This document shows positions 9,470 to 19,824 of a stretch of 64,000 nucleotides of DNA, piece by piece; the stretch's first letter is position 1; every line of letters begins with the position of its first letter. Made by a program: the position numbers and the translations under genes. This DNA is from Candidatus Sulfotelmatobacter sp. GTDB lineage: Bacteria > Acidobacteriota > Terriglobia > Terriglobales > Acidobacteriaceae. The notes below the pieces were generated by a model. It was given only the letters and a program-made list of their open reading frames with translations, had not been told where the DNA came from and did no database searches. The stretch is from the NCBI GenBank assembly GCA_036500765.1, contig DASYBM010000016.1, forward strand, positions 186,001 through 250,000, read 5' to 3'.

Positions 9470-10705
9470 TCAGTGAATGGTCTTGGTCTTGCGCGACATG
9501 TAATCCATCAGCAGATACTGGCCGAGCGTATAAGGCGTGGTGAAGTAGGCTTTGCCGCGGCACATCTCCGTGACTTTCTGCACGAACTGCACCAACCCAT
9601 AGTCGGATGCCAGCATGAACGTGTTGATGAGCACGCCCGCACGTTTGCACTTCGAAACCTCTTCCAGCGTCTGGCTCACCACGAGCGGATCGAGGCCGAA
9701 CGCGTTTTTATAGATGCGTCCGTCTTCCAGCGTCAGAGCCGATGGCTTGCCGTCCGTGATCATCACGATCTGCTTCATGTCTTTTCTCTGGCGCTGGAGA
9801 ATCCTCTGCGCCAGCCTCAGACCCTCACGTGTATTGGTGTAGTAAGGCCCTACTTTCACGCGCGCGAGCTGCGATAACGGAATTTCTTCCGCCGAATCGT
9901 GGAACAGTACCAGCGACAGCGAATCTCCGGGATACTGTGTGCGAATCAGATGCGACAGTGCCATCGCAACTTTTTTCGCCGGAGTAAACCGATCTTCGCC
10001 ATAGAGAATCATGGAGTGCGAGCAATCGAGCATCAGCACCGTGGCGCATGACGACTGGTATTCGCACTGATGCACCTGTAAATCGGAATATTCAATATTG
10101 AGCGGCACCGTCAGGCCCTCGCGCCGAATTGCGCTCGACAGCGTGGCTGTGATGTCGAGATTGAGCGTATCGCCGAACTCGTAGGTTTTCGCCGATCCGC
10201 TGGTTTCGATGCCCGTAGCGAGATCGCGTGTGTCATGCCGCCCAAAGCTCGATTTGCCCAGCGACCCCAGCAAGTTGCGCAGCGACTTGAACCCGAGGAA
10301 GTCGAGACTCTTGTCGGTGATTTCAAACTTGGCTTGCTGCGCTTCCCCGGCCTTCCCGCCCACACTCGAACGGCGCGCGGGGTCATGTGGTTCATCGATC
10401 GAAATATAATCTTCCTGCTGCATGCGCTCGATGAGCTTCTCGATCAGTTCATCGAGTTGACCGTCGGCCTGCATCTGCTCGATCTCGTCGCGCAGGTTCT
10501 CGTCGAACATTTCGCCGTTCATCAGCGCCTGTTCGATGGCGCGCCTGAGATCATCGAGCGTCTGTTCGCCCTCGGGCAGTTCGTACCACATGGACTCCTG
10601 AAACCCGCTCTGTAGCAGGTAGTCCGAGAGCGCGCTGAGCAGATCCTCCATGCTCATTTCGCCGGCGGGGTCGGGGACGTATTTGGAATAGCGGATGCGT
10701 TTCAT
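9470..10705 (-). CDS. von Willebrand factor A domain protein, partner of MoxR ATPase
   Basis: A 411-aa cytoplasmic protein without signal peptide. The C-terminal half is a vWA domain with the metal-site motif DCSHS (Asp227-x-Ser229-x-Ser231). The N-terminal half is charged, with Glu/Asp-rich helices. Such proteins act with the MoxR-type ATPase encoded just upstream (10847-12358) as chaperone or metal-insertion pairs, by analogy with MoxR/CoxE and BchI/BchD systems. ATG 10705 begins a sensible protein; the longer frame to 10750 runs into an intercistronic repeat and is not favoured. The client is unknown. Confidence 0.88.
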   Translation of the reverse strand: MKRIRYSKYVPDPAGEMSMEDLLSALSDYLLQSGFQESMWYELPEGEQTLDDLRRAIEQALMNGEMFDENLRDEIEQMQADGQLDELIEKLIERMQQEDYISIDEPHDPARRSSVGGKAGEAQQAKFEITDKSLDFLGFKSLRNLLGSLGKSSFGRHDTRDLATGIETSGSAKTYEFGDTLNLDITATLSSAIRREGLTVPLNIEYSDLQVHQCEYQSSCATVLMLDCSHSMILYGEDRFTPAKKVAMALSHLIRTQYPGDSLSLVLFHDSAEEIPLSQLARVKVGPYYTNTREGLRLAQRILQRQRKDMKQIVMITDGKPSALTLEDGRIYKNAFGLDPLVVSQTLEEVSKCKRAGVLINTFMLASDYGLVQFVQKVTEMCRGKAYFTTPYTLGQYLLMDYMSRKTKTIH

Positions 10706-10711
10706 AAAACC

Positions 10712-10842
10712 GTCGTTGGTCGTCGGTCGTTGGTCGTTGGCAACCCACACGGCTTGCCGTCTCTGTTTTGGAGTATCGCGGGAATGCGTTTAACGGAAGT
10801 CATAAGCTGAAGACCAACGACCAACGACCGACGACTAACGAC
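10712..10842. repeat. 29-bp inverted repeat between moxR and vwa
   Basis: The arms at 10712-10740 and 10814-10842 are reverse complements with one mismatch over 29 nt. Each is built from tandem variants of the heptamer CCAACGA. They enclose 73 bp. In the shared transcript this would fold into a long hairpin just after the moxR-like stop codon. A third copy lies at 60731-60760. Confidence 0.9.
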
Positions 10843-10846
10843 CGCT

Positions 10847-12358
<1,512 letters not shown>

Positions 12359-12444
12359 GAAAGAAAACCCCCACAAACAACTTGATGAGATTATACGCGC
12401 CGCCGCGTTTGCACGTTTTCGTGCCACAGACCTGCACCCCTCGC

Positions 12445-13053
12445 CTAACCCGCATGCCCGTTGCCCCCGGCCTTTTGCCGCACCCGCGCAGCGCGGCGCA
12501 GGTTCGGCAGAATACCTTCGAGGTAGGCCGCAACCTCCTGGATGCGGTCATGTTCGGAGCGCATCCTCAATAGCTTCTGTTTGAAGTCAAGATCGAGCGG
12601 CAGCGAACCCGCAAGATAAAACGACAACTCCTTGTGATCTAGGTCTGAAAGATCCTGCACGCTTCCAGCCAGGGCGAGAATCTTCGAGTGAGCTTGAATG
12701 GCTCGCGCTTTACCCTCTGGACTCGCGACGCTGTTTTCGTCCACTATGAGCAACACGTCTGCCTGCAAAAACGACCGTTCTCGGTTCAGCCTGAGAACTT
12801 CGAAGCGCTTGCGCCCCTCTGCAACCAAATCCATACGACCGTCTGGATACTTTTTCGTCACTGTAATGATCTCGGCGGTGCATCCCACATCAGCAATTCG
12901 ATCCTTCACGGCACGGATCACGCCAAAAGGTGCATCGGCGGCCAGGCACTCGCCAATCATCTCTTTGTATCGCGGCTCGAAAATGTGCAAGGGCAGGGGA
13001 GTGCCGGGGAGCAGCACGACTTCGAGCGGGAACAAGGGAAGCAGGGCCACCAA
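12445..13053 (-). CDS. Lon N-terminal (substrate-binding) domain protein
   Basis: A 202-aa protein consisting of the Lon substrate-binding domain alone, with no AAA+ or protease domain. The hallmark start is LPLFPLEVVLLPGTPLPLHI followed by FEPRYKEMI. The C-terminal helical half matches the length of free-standing Lon-N proteins. These are cytosolic; their role is poorly defined, probably substrate or adaptor binding. It ends 87 nt before the MoxR-like start and may share its transcript. Confidence 0.92.
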   Translation of the reverse strand: MVALLPLFPLEVVLLPGTPLPLHIFEPRYKEMIGECLAADAPFGVIRAVKDRIADVGCTAEIITVTKKYPDGRMDLVAEGRKRFEVLRLNRERSFLQADVLLIVDENSVASPEGKARAIQAHSKILALAGSVQDLSDLDHKELSFYLAGSLPLDLDFKQKLLRMRSEHDRIQEVAAYLEGILPNLRRAARVRQKAGGNGHAG

Positions 13054-13165
13054 GTCTCCAGTGCCGGAGCCCTCAGGCCGAACGGGTTCGCTGATACGAC
13101 ACAGAATTGTACGACACAGAAATATACGCGACGGGTAGAAAGAAGCTCGTAACCAGGGTAGGGAG

Positions 13166-13474
13166 CTACCCGAGTTCCGCCAGCATCGCTTCCATCTCGG
13201 ACTGCGCGTGCAGGTTGCCGGTATGCTGCGCCGAGGCGATGCCGTCCTGCAGCATCTTTTTCGCGTCTTCTACACGCTCGGCTCGCACCAGGGTTTGCGC
13301 CGCCATAAAATATCCCGCCGTATATTCGGGATGGCTCTCCAACAGAATCGCGAACTCGGCCAGTGCCCGATCGAAGTCGCCTTGCTTCGAGTACTCCATG
13401 GCGAGCCCGTAACGCGCGAAAGCGTCTTTGGGATTCTCCGTCAAAATTTCATTGAGCGTAGCAATACGGCCCAT
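13166..13474 (-). CDS. Small TPR-repeat protein
   Basis: A 102-aa protein made of about two and a half tetratricopeptide repeats (DAFARYGLAMEYSKQGDFDR and AGYFMAAQTLVRAERVEDA). There is no signal peptide or membrane segment. It should form a short right-handed helical scaffold for protein contacts. It lies upstream of the Lon-N gene on the same strand, 112 nt away. Confidence 0.88.
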   Translation of the reverse strand: MGRIATLNEILTENPKDAFARYGLAMEYSKQGDFDRALAEFAILLESHPEYTAGYFMAAQTLVRAERVEDAKKMLQDGIASAQHTGNLHAQSEMEAMLAELG

Positions 13475-13538
13475 AAGCTGAGCGGCTTGTGACTAGCGAC
13501 TAGTTGAGATTATTGCAGTTTAGCTTTCTAGACTAGGA

Positions 13539-13613
13539 TTGTCATCCTGAGCGAAGCCGTTCTTCAGGCGGAGTGAAGGATCTCCCGCTTAACCGGTGCG
13601 GCGCGCAAGCCAA
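13539..13613. repeat. Intergenic repeat family D (TGTCATCCTGAGCG)
   Basis: Runs from TTGTCATCCTGAGCGAAGCC through GAAGGATCTCCCGC to GCGGCGCGCAAGCC. Near-identical copies lie at 46019 and 55703, and a diverged inverted pair at 16625-16739. Confidence 0.85.
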
Positions 13614-13711
13614 AGTTCTTCACGTCCGTCAGCATAGTTGAACTGGCCAGACTTCGCTCAACTGATTACAATTGCGAGTCCCGACAAATTCACATTTTTA
13701 AGAGATAAGAA

Positions 13712-14170
13712 TTGGCCTGCCCCTATTTCATGCCGACGACGAGACTGGAAAACGGCTCGTGGCCGCATCCTGCGCGGCTGCCGCTCGGCGGCGGATGGTG
13801 TGGGCACTGCACTGCTCTCGGCCACGAAGGCGAAACTCCGGCGCAAGACGTTTTGGAGTCATTCTGCAATCTGGGTTACGCCAGCCGTTGCAGTTGGTCG
13901 CCCACGGAACGCGTGTGGGATGCGGTGCGCTTCGCCGTCTCCGCTCCGGCCGATTCGGGCGCGAACCGATTGCCGCCCGACGCTGGCACCGCCGGTCCGG
14001 CCCGTGTGCTGATTCTCCGCTACGTTTGCGAAAAAGATCATCGGCCGGTCGAAGACGGCGATCTGGAATTCGATTTGTCGCGCGCCTCCTGGGTCAGGCG
14101 ACACTCCGACGGCCGCATCCAGAAAATGGCCGAATGCTTCCTGGAGTCATACCTCAAAAAGCGAGCTTGA
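13712..14170 (+). CDS. Uncharacterised protein with CxxC motif
   Basis: A 152-aa protein I cannot assign. It holds Cys3, a Cys30-x2-Cys33 pair (GGGWCGHC), two further Cys in the next 30 residues and one in LRYVCEKDH. A metal or Fe-S site is possible but the spacing fits no family I know. Most of the rest is hydrophilic, with no signal peptide. TTG 13712 gives MACPYFMP and keeps Cys3; ATG 13730 is the alternative. The thioesterase gene follows after 76 nt on the same strand, so they may be co-transcribed. Confidence 0.6.
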   Translation: MACPYFMPTTRLENGSWPHPARLPLGGGWCGHCTALGHEGETPAQDVLESFCNLGYASRCSWSPTERVWDAVRFAVSAPADSGANRLPPDAGTAGPARVLILRYVCEKDHRPVEDGDLEFDLSRASWVRRHSDGRIQKMAECFLESYLKKRA

Positions 14171-14246
14171 TCTCGGAGTCTGAAAATCGACACCGAGCGA
14201 AACACGTCCTCACTACGAAAGGCCGATTTACGAAAGGAAGACCAAC

Positions 14247-14741
14247 ATGACAGACCCGCTGGCGCCCCGGCCAGTCCGCGATTCGCAATCCGAGATGGCC
14301 GAAATCGTATTGCCGAATGACGCCAATCCTCTCGCCGCCCTGCTCGGCGGACGCCTCATGCACTGGATCGATCTGGCCGGAGCCATGGCCGCGCATCGGC
14401 ACTCGCGCAACTACGTCGTCACGGCGTCCGTCGACCACATCGACTTTCTCGTTCCGGTGCGCGTGGGCGATCTTGTCATTCTGCGCAGCTCGGTCAACCG
14501 CGTCTTTCATAGTTCGATGGAAGTGGGCGTGAAAGTCTTTGTCGAAAACTACATCGCCGACACCGCCAGGCACGTCGCTTCCGCGTACCTGACTTTCGTA
14601 GCCGTCGATGGCGCTGGCAAGCACTTGAAGGTCGCCCCCGTGATTCCCGAAACCGAAGAGCAACAGCGCCGCTATGATGATGCCGGAAGGCGTCGCGAAA
14701 TTCGGCGTTCTGAGTTGGAGCGGCGGCGCAAGAAGGGTTGA
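14247..14741 (+). CDS. Acyl-CoA thioesterase, hotdog fold
   Basis: A 164-aa single-hotdog protein of the YciA/BACH-type acyl-CoA hydrolases. The conserved stretch NPLAALLGGRLMHWIDLAGA holds the Asp near the CoA thioester. TASVDHIDFLVPVRVGDLV is the second typical block. It should hydrolyse acyl-CoA to free acid and CoA in the cytoplasm. AAAGGAAG lies 7 nt before the ATG. Chain-length preference cannot be read from sequence. Confidence 0.92.
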   Translation: MTDPLAPRPVRDSQSEMAEIVLPNDANPLAALLGGRLMHWIDLAGAMAAHRHSRNYVVTASVDHIDFLVPVRVGDLVILRSSVNRVFHSSMEVGVKVFVENYIADTARHVASAYLTFVAVDGAGKHLKVAPVIPETEEQQRRYDDAGRRREIRRSELERRRKKG

Positions 14742-14790
14742 CTTTCGCAGAAGCCCTGCCATCCGCATCGCGTTCCGCGCTAGATAAAAG

Positions 14791-14902
14791 TCGCCTTGAA
14801 AGAGCGCCGCTTCAGCGCCGCAAGGGGTTTTCGTGGAAGGGCACGGCTTCAGCCGTGCCGTAAATCAGCCGAGAAGTTAAACAGGGCTTTAGCGCCGGCT
14901 CG
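14791..14902. repeat. Intergenic palindrome family A, triple-hairpin copy
   Basis: Three adjacent stem-loops: GCGCCGCTTCAGCGCC, GGCACGGCTTCAGCCGTGCC (14840-14859) and GGGCTTTAGCGCC. Two shorter copies are at 21541 and 43023. Loops are conserved (TTCAG, TTTAG) while stems vary in a paired way. Confidence 0.85.
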
Positions 14903-15086
14903 CCCTCCGGCGTGGAGGATTCTTCAATCCCGGCATGGTCCCACCTAGAGACGCCAACCGTCGCGCACTCTCGCGCTCGATGAGCGCCTTGAGCGCTTCC
15001 CGGATCAGGTCTGTATTGTCCGCGATGCCAGTGAACTCCTCCGCCATTTGTACGAGATCGTCGTCCAGTTCCACGGTGATTCGCAT
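14889..15086 (-). CDS. VapB-type antitoxin, no linked toxin
   Basis: A 65-aa protein starting MRITVELDDDLVQMAEE, the ribbon-helix-helix form of VapB/DUF2191 antitoxins, followed by IREALKALIERESARRL. The basic tail (PPRRRASRR) overlaps the end of a family A repeat. A PIN-domain toxin would be expected immediately downstream (below 14889), but only repeat DNA is there. It is therefore an orphan or a remnant that may still bind DNA. Confidence 0.82.
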   Translation of the reverse strand: MRITVELDDDLVQMAEEFTGIADNTDLIREALKALIERESARRLASLGGTMPGLKNPPRRRASRR

Positions 15087-15087
15087 T

Positions 15088-15504
15088 CTAATAGTTCACG
15101 GTCGCCTGAGCGATATCCGTCACGATCTCCACCCGATGAAACGACTCAAAAGTAACGGTTACCCTTCTTGCCCCCGCGACTTCTACTCCCGAGAGGCGGT
15201 ACTTGAATGTCGTTTCGTACTTCCGTTCGACAGCATAGGGATTTTCAAAGCGCCACGACTTCAGATTCTCCGCTGCCGCGCTCTTGAGCATCGGATGACC
15301 GGAAACTACCTCAACGTTTGTTGGCTCGGCTCCGTTAGGCGGCAAAGTGAAGGTTAAAGTCACGACTCCCTCGACTCGTCCTTGGCAAGCCAATGGAGGA
15401 TACTTCGGCATGTTCACTGAAGTGAGCAGCGGCTCAGTCTGCGCCGCCACCGTTATCGCGGCGGCCGCCACAAAAAACAGAAAACAAAATCGCTTGATCA
15501 TCAT
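15088..15504 (-). CDS. Secreted TonB C-terminal domain protein
   Basis: A 138-aa protein with an N-terminal signal peptide (MMIKRFCFLFFVAAAAITVA) and a TonB-C type domain: PPLACQGRVEGVVTLTFTLP, then GHPMLKSAAAENLKSWRFEN. It lacks the membrane-spanning anchor and Pro-rich arm of true TonB, so it is likely periplasmic. Proteins like this are abundant in Acidobacteriota and their role is not settled. It stops 2 nt before the VapB start, so the two genes may be co-transcribed. GGAG lies 4 nt upstream of ATG 15504. Confidence 0.82.
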   Translation of the reverse strand: MMIKRFCFLFFVAAAAITVAAQTEPLLTSVNMPKYPPLACQGRVEGVVTLTFTLPPNGAEPTNVEVVSGHPMLKSAAAENLKSWRFENPYAVERKYETTFKYRLSGVEVAGARRVTVTFESFHRVEIVTDIAQATVNY

Positions 15505-15620
15505 GAAGCTCCATCGAAGATTGTAGTCCCGCCGTCCACCGTTTGCGGAAGCCAAGACGCGATCAAGGCCCTTGCCGGAATGGCGGCCTGCGTCGACTCC
15601 CGACCTGCTTCCCAGGCCTG

Positions 15621-15626
15621 TATAAT
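15621..15626 (+). promoter_or_regulatory. Candidate -10 element for the Mrp ATPase gene
   Basis: TATAAT 48 nt upstream of the TTG start. No good -35 hexamer lies at 16-18 bp, so this is only suggestive. Confidence 0.35.
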
Positions 15627-15673
15627 CGACATTTGGTCCTTATTTCCTCAATTCATCCCCGGAGCATACTCCT

Positions 15674-16531
15674 TTGAGCGCACATACCCCGCATCAGCAC
15701 CCCCAAGGCCCGGCGGCCCAGGGCCCGCAACCGCTGCCGGGCGTGGACGCCATCATCGCCGTCGGTTCGGGCAAGGGCGGCGTCGGCAAGACCACGCTGG
15801 CGGTGAACCTGGCCGTGGCTCTGGTCAAGATGGGCCACAAAGTCGGCCTGCTCGATGCCGACGTCTACGGCCCCAACGTCCCGCTCATGCTGGGCGTCAA
15901 CGACCAGCCGCGGATGGTGGGCGAGAACCGCATTGAGCCGCTGCAAGCCTTCGGCCTGAAAACGATTTCTGTCGGATTCCTCAATCCCGGCGACAAGCCC
16001 ATCATCTGGCGCGGCCCCATGCTGCACCAGATCGTCCGCCAGTTCCTTGGCCTCGTCGAATGGGGACAGCTCGACTACCTCGTCGTCGATCTGCCGCCGG
16101 GCACCGGCGACATCGCGCTCTCGCTGGTGCAGACCGTGCCGCTCACGGGCGCGGTGGTGGTCTCGACTCCGTCGGACGTTTCGCTGCAAGACGCGCGCAA
16201 GGCCGTCGAAATGTTTCGGCAGATGAAAGTTGACATCGTCGGCGTGGTCGAGAACATGAGCTACTTCACCTGCCCGCACTGCCAGCACGAGGTGGACATC
16301 TTCTCCCGCGGCGGCGCAGAAAAAATGGCCGAGCGCTTCGGCGTCTCGTTCCTGGGCAACATCGCCCTCGACCCCGAAGTCCGCAAGTCCGGCGACGGAG
16401 GCACCCCCGTCGTCCTCGAAGGCGAGAACTCCCCCCATGCCAAGTCAATCTACGAATTCGCCCGGAACGTAGTAGCGCGGGTAACGGAAATCAGAGCCAA
16501 CGCCCCCGCCAGCGTGATTCAGATTCAATAG
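15674..16531 (+). CDS. apbC: Mrp/NBP35 family iron-sulfur carrier ATPase
   Basis: A 285-aa P-loop ATPase of the Mrp/ApbC/NBP35 group, which holds and transfers Fe-S clusters. The deviant Walker A is GKGGVGKTT (about 34-42). DADVYGPNVPLMLG follows, with the characteristic YGP. The C-terminal CPHC pair (SYFTCPHC) is the cluster ligand between two subunits. The N-terminal DUF59/MIP18 domain found in many Mrp proteins is absent; only a Pro/Gln/His-rich lead is present. The start is TTG 15674, with GGAG 9 nt upstream. A strong hairpin terminator follows. Confidence 0.93.
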   Translation: MSAHTPHQHPQGPAAQGPQPLPGVDAIIAVGSGKGGVGKTTLAVNLAVALVKMGHKVGLLDADVYGPNVPLMLGVNDQPRMVGENRIEPLQAFGLKTISVGFLNPGDKPIIWRGPMLHQIVRQFLGLVEWGQLDYLVVDLPPGTGDIALSLVQTVPLTGAVVVSTPSDVSLQDARKAVEMFRQMKVDIVGVVENMSYFTCPHCQHEVDIFSRGGAEKMAERFGVSFLGNIALDPEVRKSGDGGTPVVLEGENSPHAKSIYEFARNVVARVTEIRANAPASVIQIQ

Positions 16532-16545
16532 AAAGCTCTGGGTGG

Positions 16546-16590
16546 CCCATTCTAACGTCGCGCCTTTTGCGACGTTAGAGTGGGGATTTT
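16546..16590 (+). terminator. Hairpin terminator after the Mrp ATPase gene (family F hairpin)
   Basis: A 16-bp stem (left arm from CCCATTCTAACG, one T-G pair) closes on a GCCTTTT loop and is followed by GATTTTG. The frame CCCATT...AGTGGGGATT recurs at 35328 and 57860 with different but paired stem bases. Confidence 0.8.
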
Positions 16591-16624
16591 GACTACGGCA
16601 CAAACGTGATAGCCATTCATCCTT

Positions 16625-16739
16625 TGTCATCCTGAGCCGCAGCTTTTGGCGGCGAAGGATCTATGCATTCGTCTACGGCGCCGATGCAGTCGGCAAATGC
16701 ATAGGTCCTTCGCGGCCAAGAACGCCGCTCAGGATGACA
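16625..16739. repeat. Long imperfect inverted repeat made of two family D copies
   Basis: Left arm TGTCATCCTGAGC...ATGCATT and right arm its near reverse complement, about 45 nt each with several mismatches. It lies between convergent genes. The right end supplies the stop codon and last residues of the flavoenzyme gene at 16729. Confidence 0.85.
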
Positions 16740-17895
16740 ACGCGGGTTTGGGTCTGAATCTCGCCAGCCGCCAAATCGCATCGGCCTCACGCTCTTTCAG
16801 CACCAACTCCGCCACCGTCTCCCCGAGAGCCGGCCCATGCTTAAACCCGTGCCCCGACCCTCCACCCACAATCCAAACATTCTCGCTCCGCGGATGCCGG
16901 TCGATGATGAAATGCCCATCCGGAGTCTCCTCATACTGGCAAACGCGCGTCTCCACCAGCGGCGCATCTTTCAGAGCAGGAAAGCGAAAGCCAAGATACT
17001 CGCGAACGCCTTTCAACGTCTCCTGCGAGACCACGCGCTCCCCCGAAGTTGGATCGAACGCCGGCCCTCGCGTATCGTCCGCGATTTTGAATCCGCGATC
17101 ACCCCGGCCAGGAATGCCATAGAAAAAATGTCCACGATGATCTCCCCAGACAGGAAGATACTCGTCGCTGAATCGATCGTCCCCCGCAGGCGTGCCAATG
17201 AAAAACATGTCCTGCTTCGTAGCCTGCACGAGATTGCCAATCGCCTGCGCGAATAGCTTGCCCAGCCAAGGCCCGCAGGCAAACACATAGCGGTCGACCT
17301 TCAGCAGAGAACCGTCCGAAAGCGCCAGCCCAAGCGGCTTCCCATGCTCGACACCGCCCTCCAGCCCTTCCTTCAATACCGCGAGCTGCCGATACTTGCC
17401 GCCCGCCGCAACGAATGCCTCAACCACCGCCTGACAACTGGCCCGCGCGTCGAGATATCCGCACTCCGGCTCGAAGATGCCCCACGTAATCCCCTCAAAG
17501 TTAATCTGCGGCCAGCGCTTCCTCATCTGCGCCGATGACAGTTCCTGAAACTTGATCTTCGCCGCCCCCAGCGACTCAATCGATCCCCGCTCGAACCCGT
17601 CGTCATTCCCCGAAGCCATCCACAGCACGCCCGTGCGATGCAGAAACTGCCGCTTCCAGCGCCGCTCATACTTCGCCCACAGTTTGAGCGCCCGCGCCGC
17701 CATCTCGGTATAAGGCTGATCGGGCCCGTAAGTCCCGCGCATGATCCGCGTCTCCCCGCCCGAAGACGCCCGCGAATTCCCCGGCCCCCACGCGTCCAGC
17801 AGCGTAACCCGCGCCCCGCGCTCCAGCAGATGCAGCGCCGTCCACCCCCCGAAAGCTCCAGCGCCGATGACTGCGATGTGTGGTTTAGCTTTCAT
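16729..17895 (-). CDS. Monomeric sarcosine oxidase / N-methyltryptophan oxidase-like flavoenzyme
   Basis: A 388-aa FAD-dependent amine oxidase. The dinucleotide motif IAVIGAGAFGGWTALHL is at the N-terminus, followed by the RASSGGETRIMRGTYG block typical of monomeric sarcosine oxidases. The C-terminal region keeps the cysteine that links FAD in this family (TRVCQYEETPDGHF) and GGGSGHGFKHGP. It should oxidise an N-methyl amino acid with O2, giving peroxide and formaldehyde. The exact substrate is not determined. It begins at ATG 17895; the longer frame to 17922 lacks support. The last three codons and stop are repeat-derived. Confidence 0.9.
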   Translation of the reverse strand: MKAKPHIAVIGAGAFGGWTALHLLERGARVTLLDAWGPGNSRASSGGETRIMRGTYGPDQPYTEMAARALKLWAKYERRWKRQFLHRTGVLWMASGNDDGFERGSIESLGAAKIKFQELSSAQMRKRWPQINFEGITWGIFEPECGYLDARASCQAVVEAFVAAGGKYRQLAVLKEGLEGGVEHGKPLGLALSDGSLLKVDRYVFACGPWLGKLFAQAIGNLVQATKQDMFFIGTPAGDDRFSDEYLPVWGDHRGHFFYGIPGRGDRGFKIADDTRGPAFDPTSGERVVSQETLKGVREYLGFRFPALKDAPLVETRVCQYEETPDGHFIIDRHPRSENVWIVGGGSGHGFKHGPALGETVAELVLKEREADAIWRLARFRPKPALSS

Positions 17896-18157
17896 GGCTG
17901 TGCAGTTAGACCCAGTGAACATCTGACGATACGCTCACTCTCGATTTACGAGAAGGGGCGGAACCTTTGTCACTAATGCGCCTCGGGGCGTGGGAAGTCG
18001 GGGATCAACAACTGTCATTGCCTGTTCTGCATGTCAGCGCGCATCGGATCAGTAGACCCACAACCTGCAAGTTCTTTCACCCTCCCCGGCATCCTCCCCG
18101 AGATGTACAATCGCTTGCGCATCCGGGCGCGGAAGTCGCGCAGAAGAGGGGCATACC

Positions 18158-19657
18158 GTGAATCGAATCGTCCTGCGAAGCACTCCGTCGTTCTTAAGAT
18201 CGGCGTGCCTCGCCGCTGCGTTCTGCACGGCACTCACCATTTCGTCGTCGGCACAATTCAAAACGCTCGCTAGTTTCAACGGGACGAACGGCTCCTATCC
18301 ACAATACGTCTCTCTCGTACAGGGGACGGACGGCAATCTGTACGGAACCACAGTGACTGGAGGGTCGAGTCGCTTTGGCACGGTGTTCCGCATGAGCCTT
18401 GGCGGTGCGATAACGAGTCTTTACTCCTTCTGCGCTCAGGGGGACACTTGCCCCGATGGCGCTTATCCTTATGCGGGGCTGCTTCTGGGCACAGACGGAG
18501 TCTTCTATGGCACCACGTGGGGCTTCGGTCTCTGCAGCACGGACTGCGGAACGGTCTTCAAGATCACCATGGATGGGGTGCTGACGACGCTCCATGATTT
18601 TGCTCTCACTGATGGCGCGAATCCCGCCGGAGCCTTGACGCAAGGGACAAACGGCGACCTCTACGGCACGACAGAATACGGTGGCAGCGGGAACTGTACC
18701 AATCTGTATGTTCCGGGTTGCGGGACGATCTTCAAGATCAGTCCGAAGCAAGGGTTTACCACGCTGCACAGCTTTACTGGCGCGGACGGGTGGAATCCGA
18801 ATGGCGGTGTAATTCAAGGCACGGATGGAAATCTCTACGGGACAACCGCTCAAGGCGGAGCTTACAGCGGCGGAACAATCTTCCGAATCACGCCCGCAGG
18901 AGAACTAACGACGCTTTATAATTTTTGCGCCCAGGCAAACTGCATCGATGGCCAAACGCCAGCGGCCGCCTTGATGCAAGCCACCGACGGGAACTTCTAC
19001 GGAACAACGGAGAGTGGCGGGATCTACACCTGCTACTACGGAGAACGAACGGGCACAGCCTTCAAAATCACACCCACCGGTACTCTGACCACTATCTACA
19101 ACTTCTGTGACGGGAAATTTCCAACCGCTCCTCTCATTGGGGCCACTGATGGGAATCTTTACGGAACAACTTGGGAAGGAGGCGCTGGCAGGTACTGCAG
19201 CGGCCTCTTTACACCTGGCTGCGGAACAGTTTTCAAGCTTGCCCCAATGGGGGTACTGACTATGCTGCATTATTTTTGTTCCGAGGTGGACTGTGCTGAC
19301 GGAGGCGGTCTTTACGGCGGGCTAACCCAAGATACCAACGGAATGTTCTATGGCATTACGATCGGGGGTGGGACGGGCGAGGAGGGCGCGGTCTTCCGCC
19401 TAAATGGCGGGATCGGTCCGTTCATCGCCTTCGTGCAGCCGACTGCTAAGGTCGGGAAATCCGCACAGATTCTCGGACAAGGGCTCAGGGGCGCAACGGC
19501 TGTGACATTCAACGGCGTCGCAGCTGCGAGCTTCAAGGTCGTCTCTGATACGTACATGACAGCGATTGTTCCGAGCGGCGCAACGACTGGCCCGGTCGTC
19601 GTCACGACTCCCAGCGGCACGCTCACCAGCAGCAGCACTTTCCGCGTCACGCATTAG
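18158..19657 (+). CDS. Secreted seven-repeat Gloeo/Verruco (GloVer) protein with C-terminal TIG domain
   Basis: A 499-aa exported protein. The GTG start gives a signal peptide ending near ISSSAQF. Seven copies of a 45-65 residue unit follow, each with (D/N)GxxYGTT...GxVF(K/R): NLYGTT, VFYGTT, DLYGTT, NLYGTT, NFYGTT, NLYGTT, MFYGIT. Several units carry a Cys before the conserved Gly-Cys-Gly-Thr, suggesting disulfides in one loop. The last ~85 residues form an IPT/TIG-like beta sandwich (KVGKSAQILGQGL). The unit matches the extracellular glo_verr repeat family. The seven-fold count suggests a beta-propeller. Function is unknown; surface binding is a guess. Confidence 0.85.
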   Translation: MNRIVLRSTPSFLRSACLAAAFCTALTISSSAQFKTLASFNGTNGSYPQYVSLVQGTDGNLYGTTVTGGSSRFGTVFRMSLGGAITSLYSFCAQGDTCPDGAYPYAGLLLGTDGVFYGTTWGFGLCSTDCGTVFKITMDGVLTTLHDFALTDGANPAGALTQGTNGDLYGTTEYGGSGNCTNLYVPGCGTIFKISPKQGFTTLHSFTGADGWNPNGGVIQGTDGNLYGTTAQGGAYSGGTIFRITPAGELTTLYNFCAQANCIDGQTPAAALMQATDGNFYGTTESGGIYTCYYGERTGTAFKITPTGTLTTIYNFCDGKFPTAPLIGATDGNLYGTTWEGGAGRYCSGLFTPGCGTVFKLAPMGVLTMLHYFCSEVDCADGGGLYGGLTQDTNGMFYGITIGGGTGEEGAVFRLNGGIGPFIAFVQPTAKVGKSAQILGQGLRGATAVTFNGVAAASFKVVSDTYMTAIVPSGATTGPVVVTTPSGTLTSSSTFRVTH

Positions 19658-19824
19658 AGTCATCTGGGGTCGAAAGGTTGAAAGTCACCCCTCGTCCGGA
19701 ATCCAAACGGCGCACCCTTGCTCCGAAACCCAACCTTCTGCATCTAAATATAGTTAGGTAGAATGAATCGTAGCGGTATCTCCCCCTCCGCCGCTGCGAT
19801 TGATATAACTGACACAAGCGCCGT

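Noticed and set aside
19658..19824. CIRCE operator upstream of hrcA
   Set aside because: No TTAGCACTC-N9-GAGTGCTAA-like inverted repeat is present; only a weak TTCTGC-17-TAGAAT pair was found.
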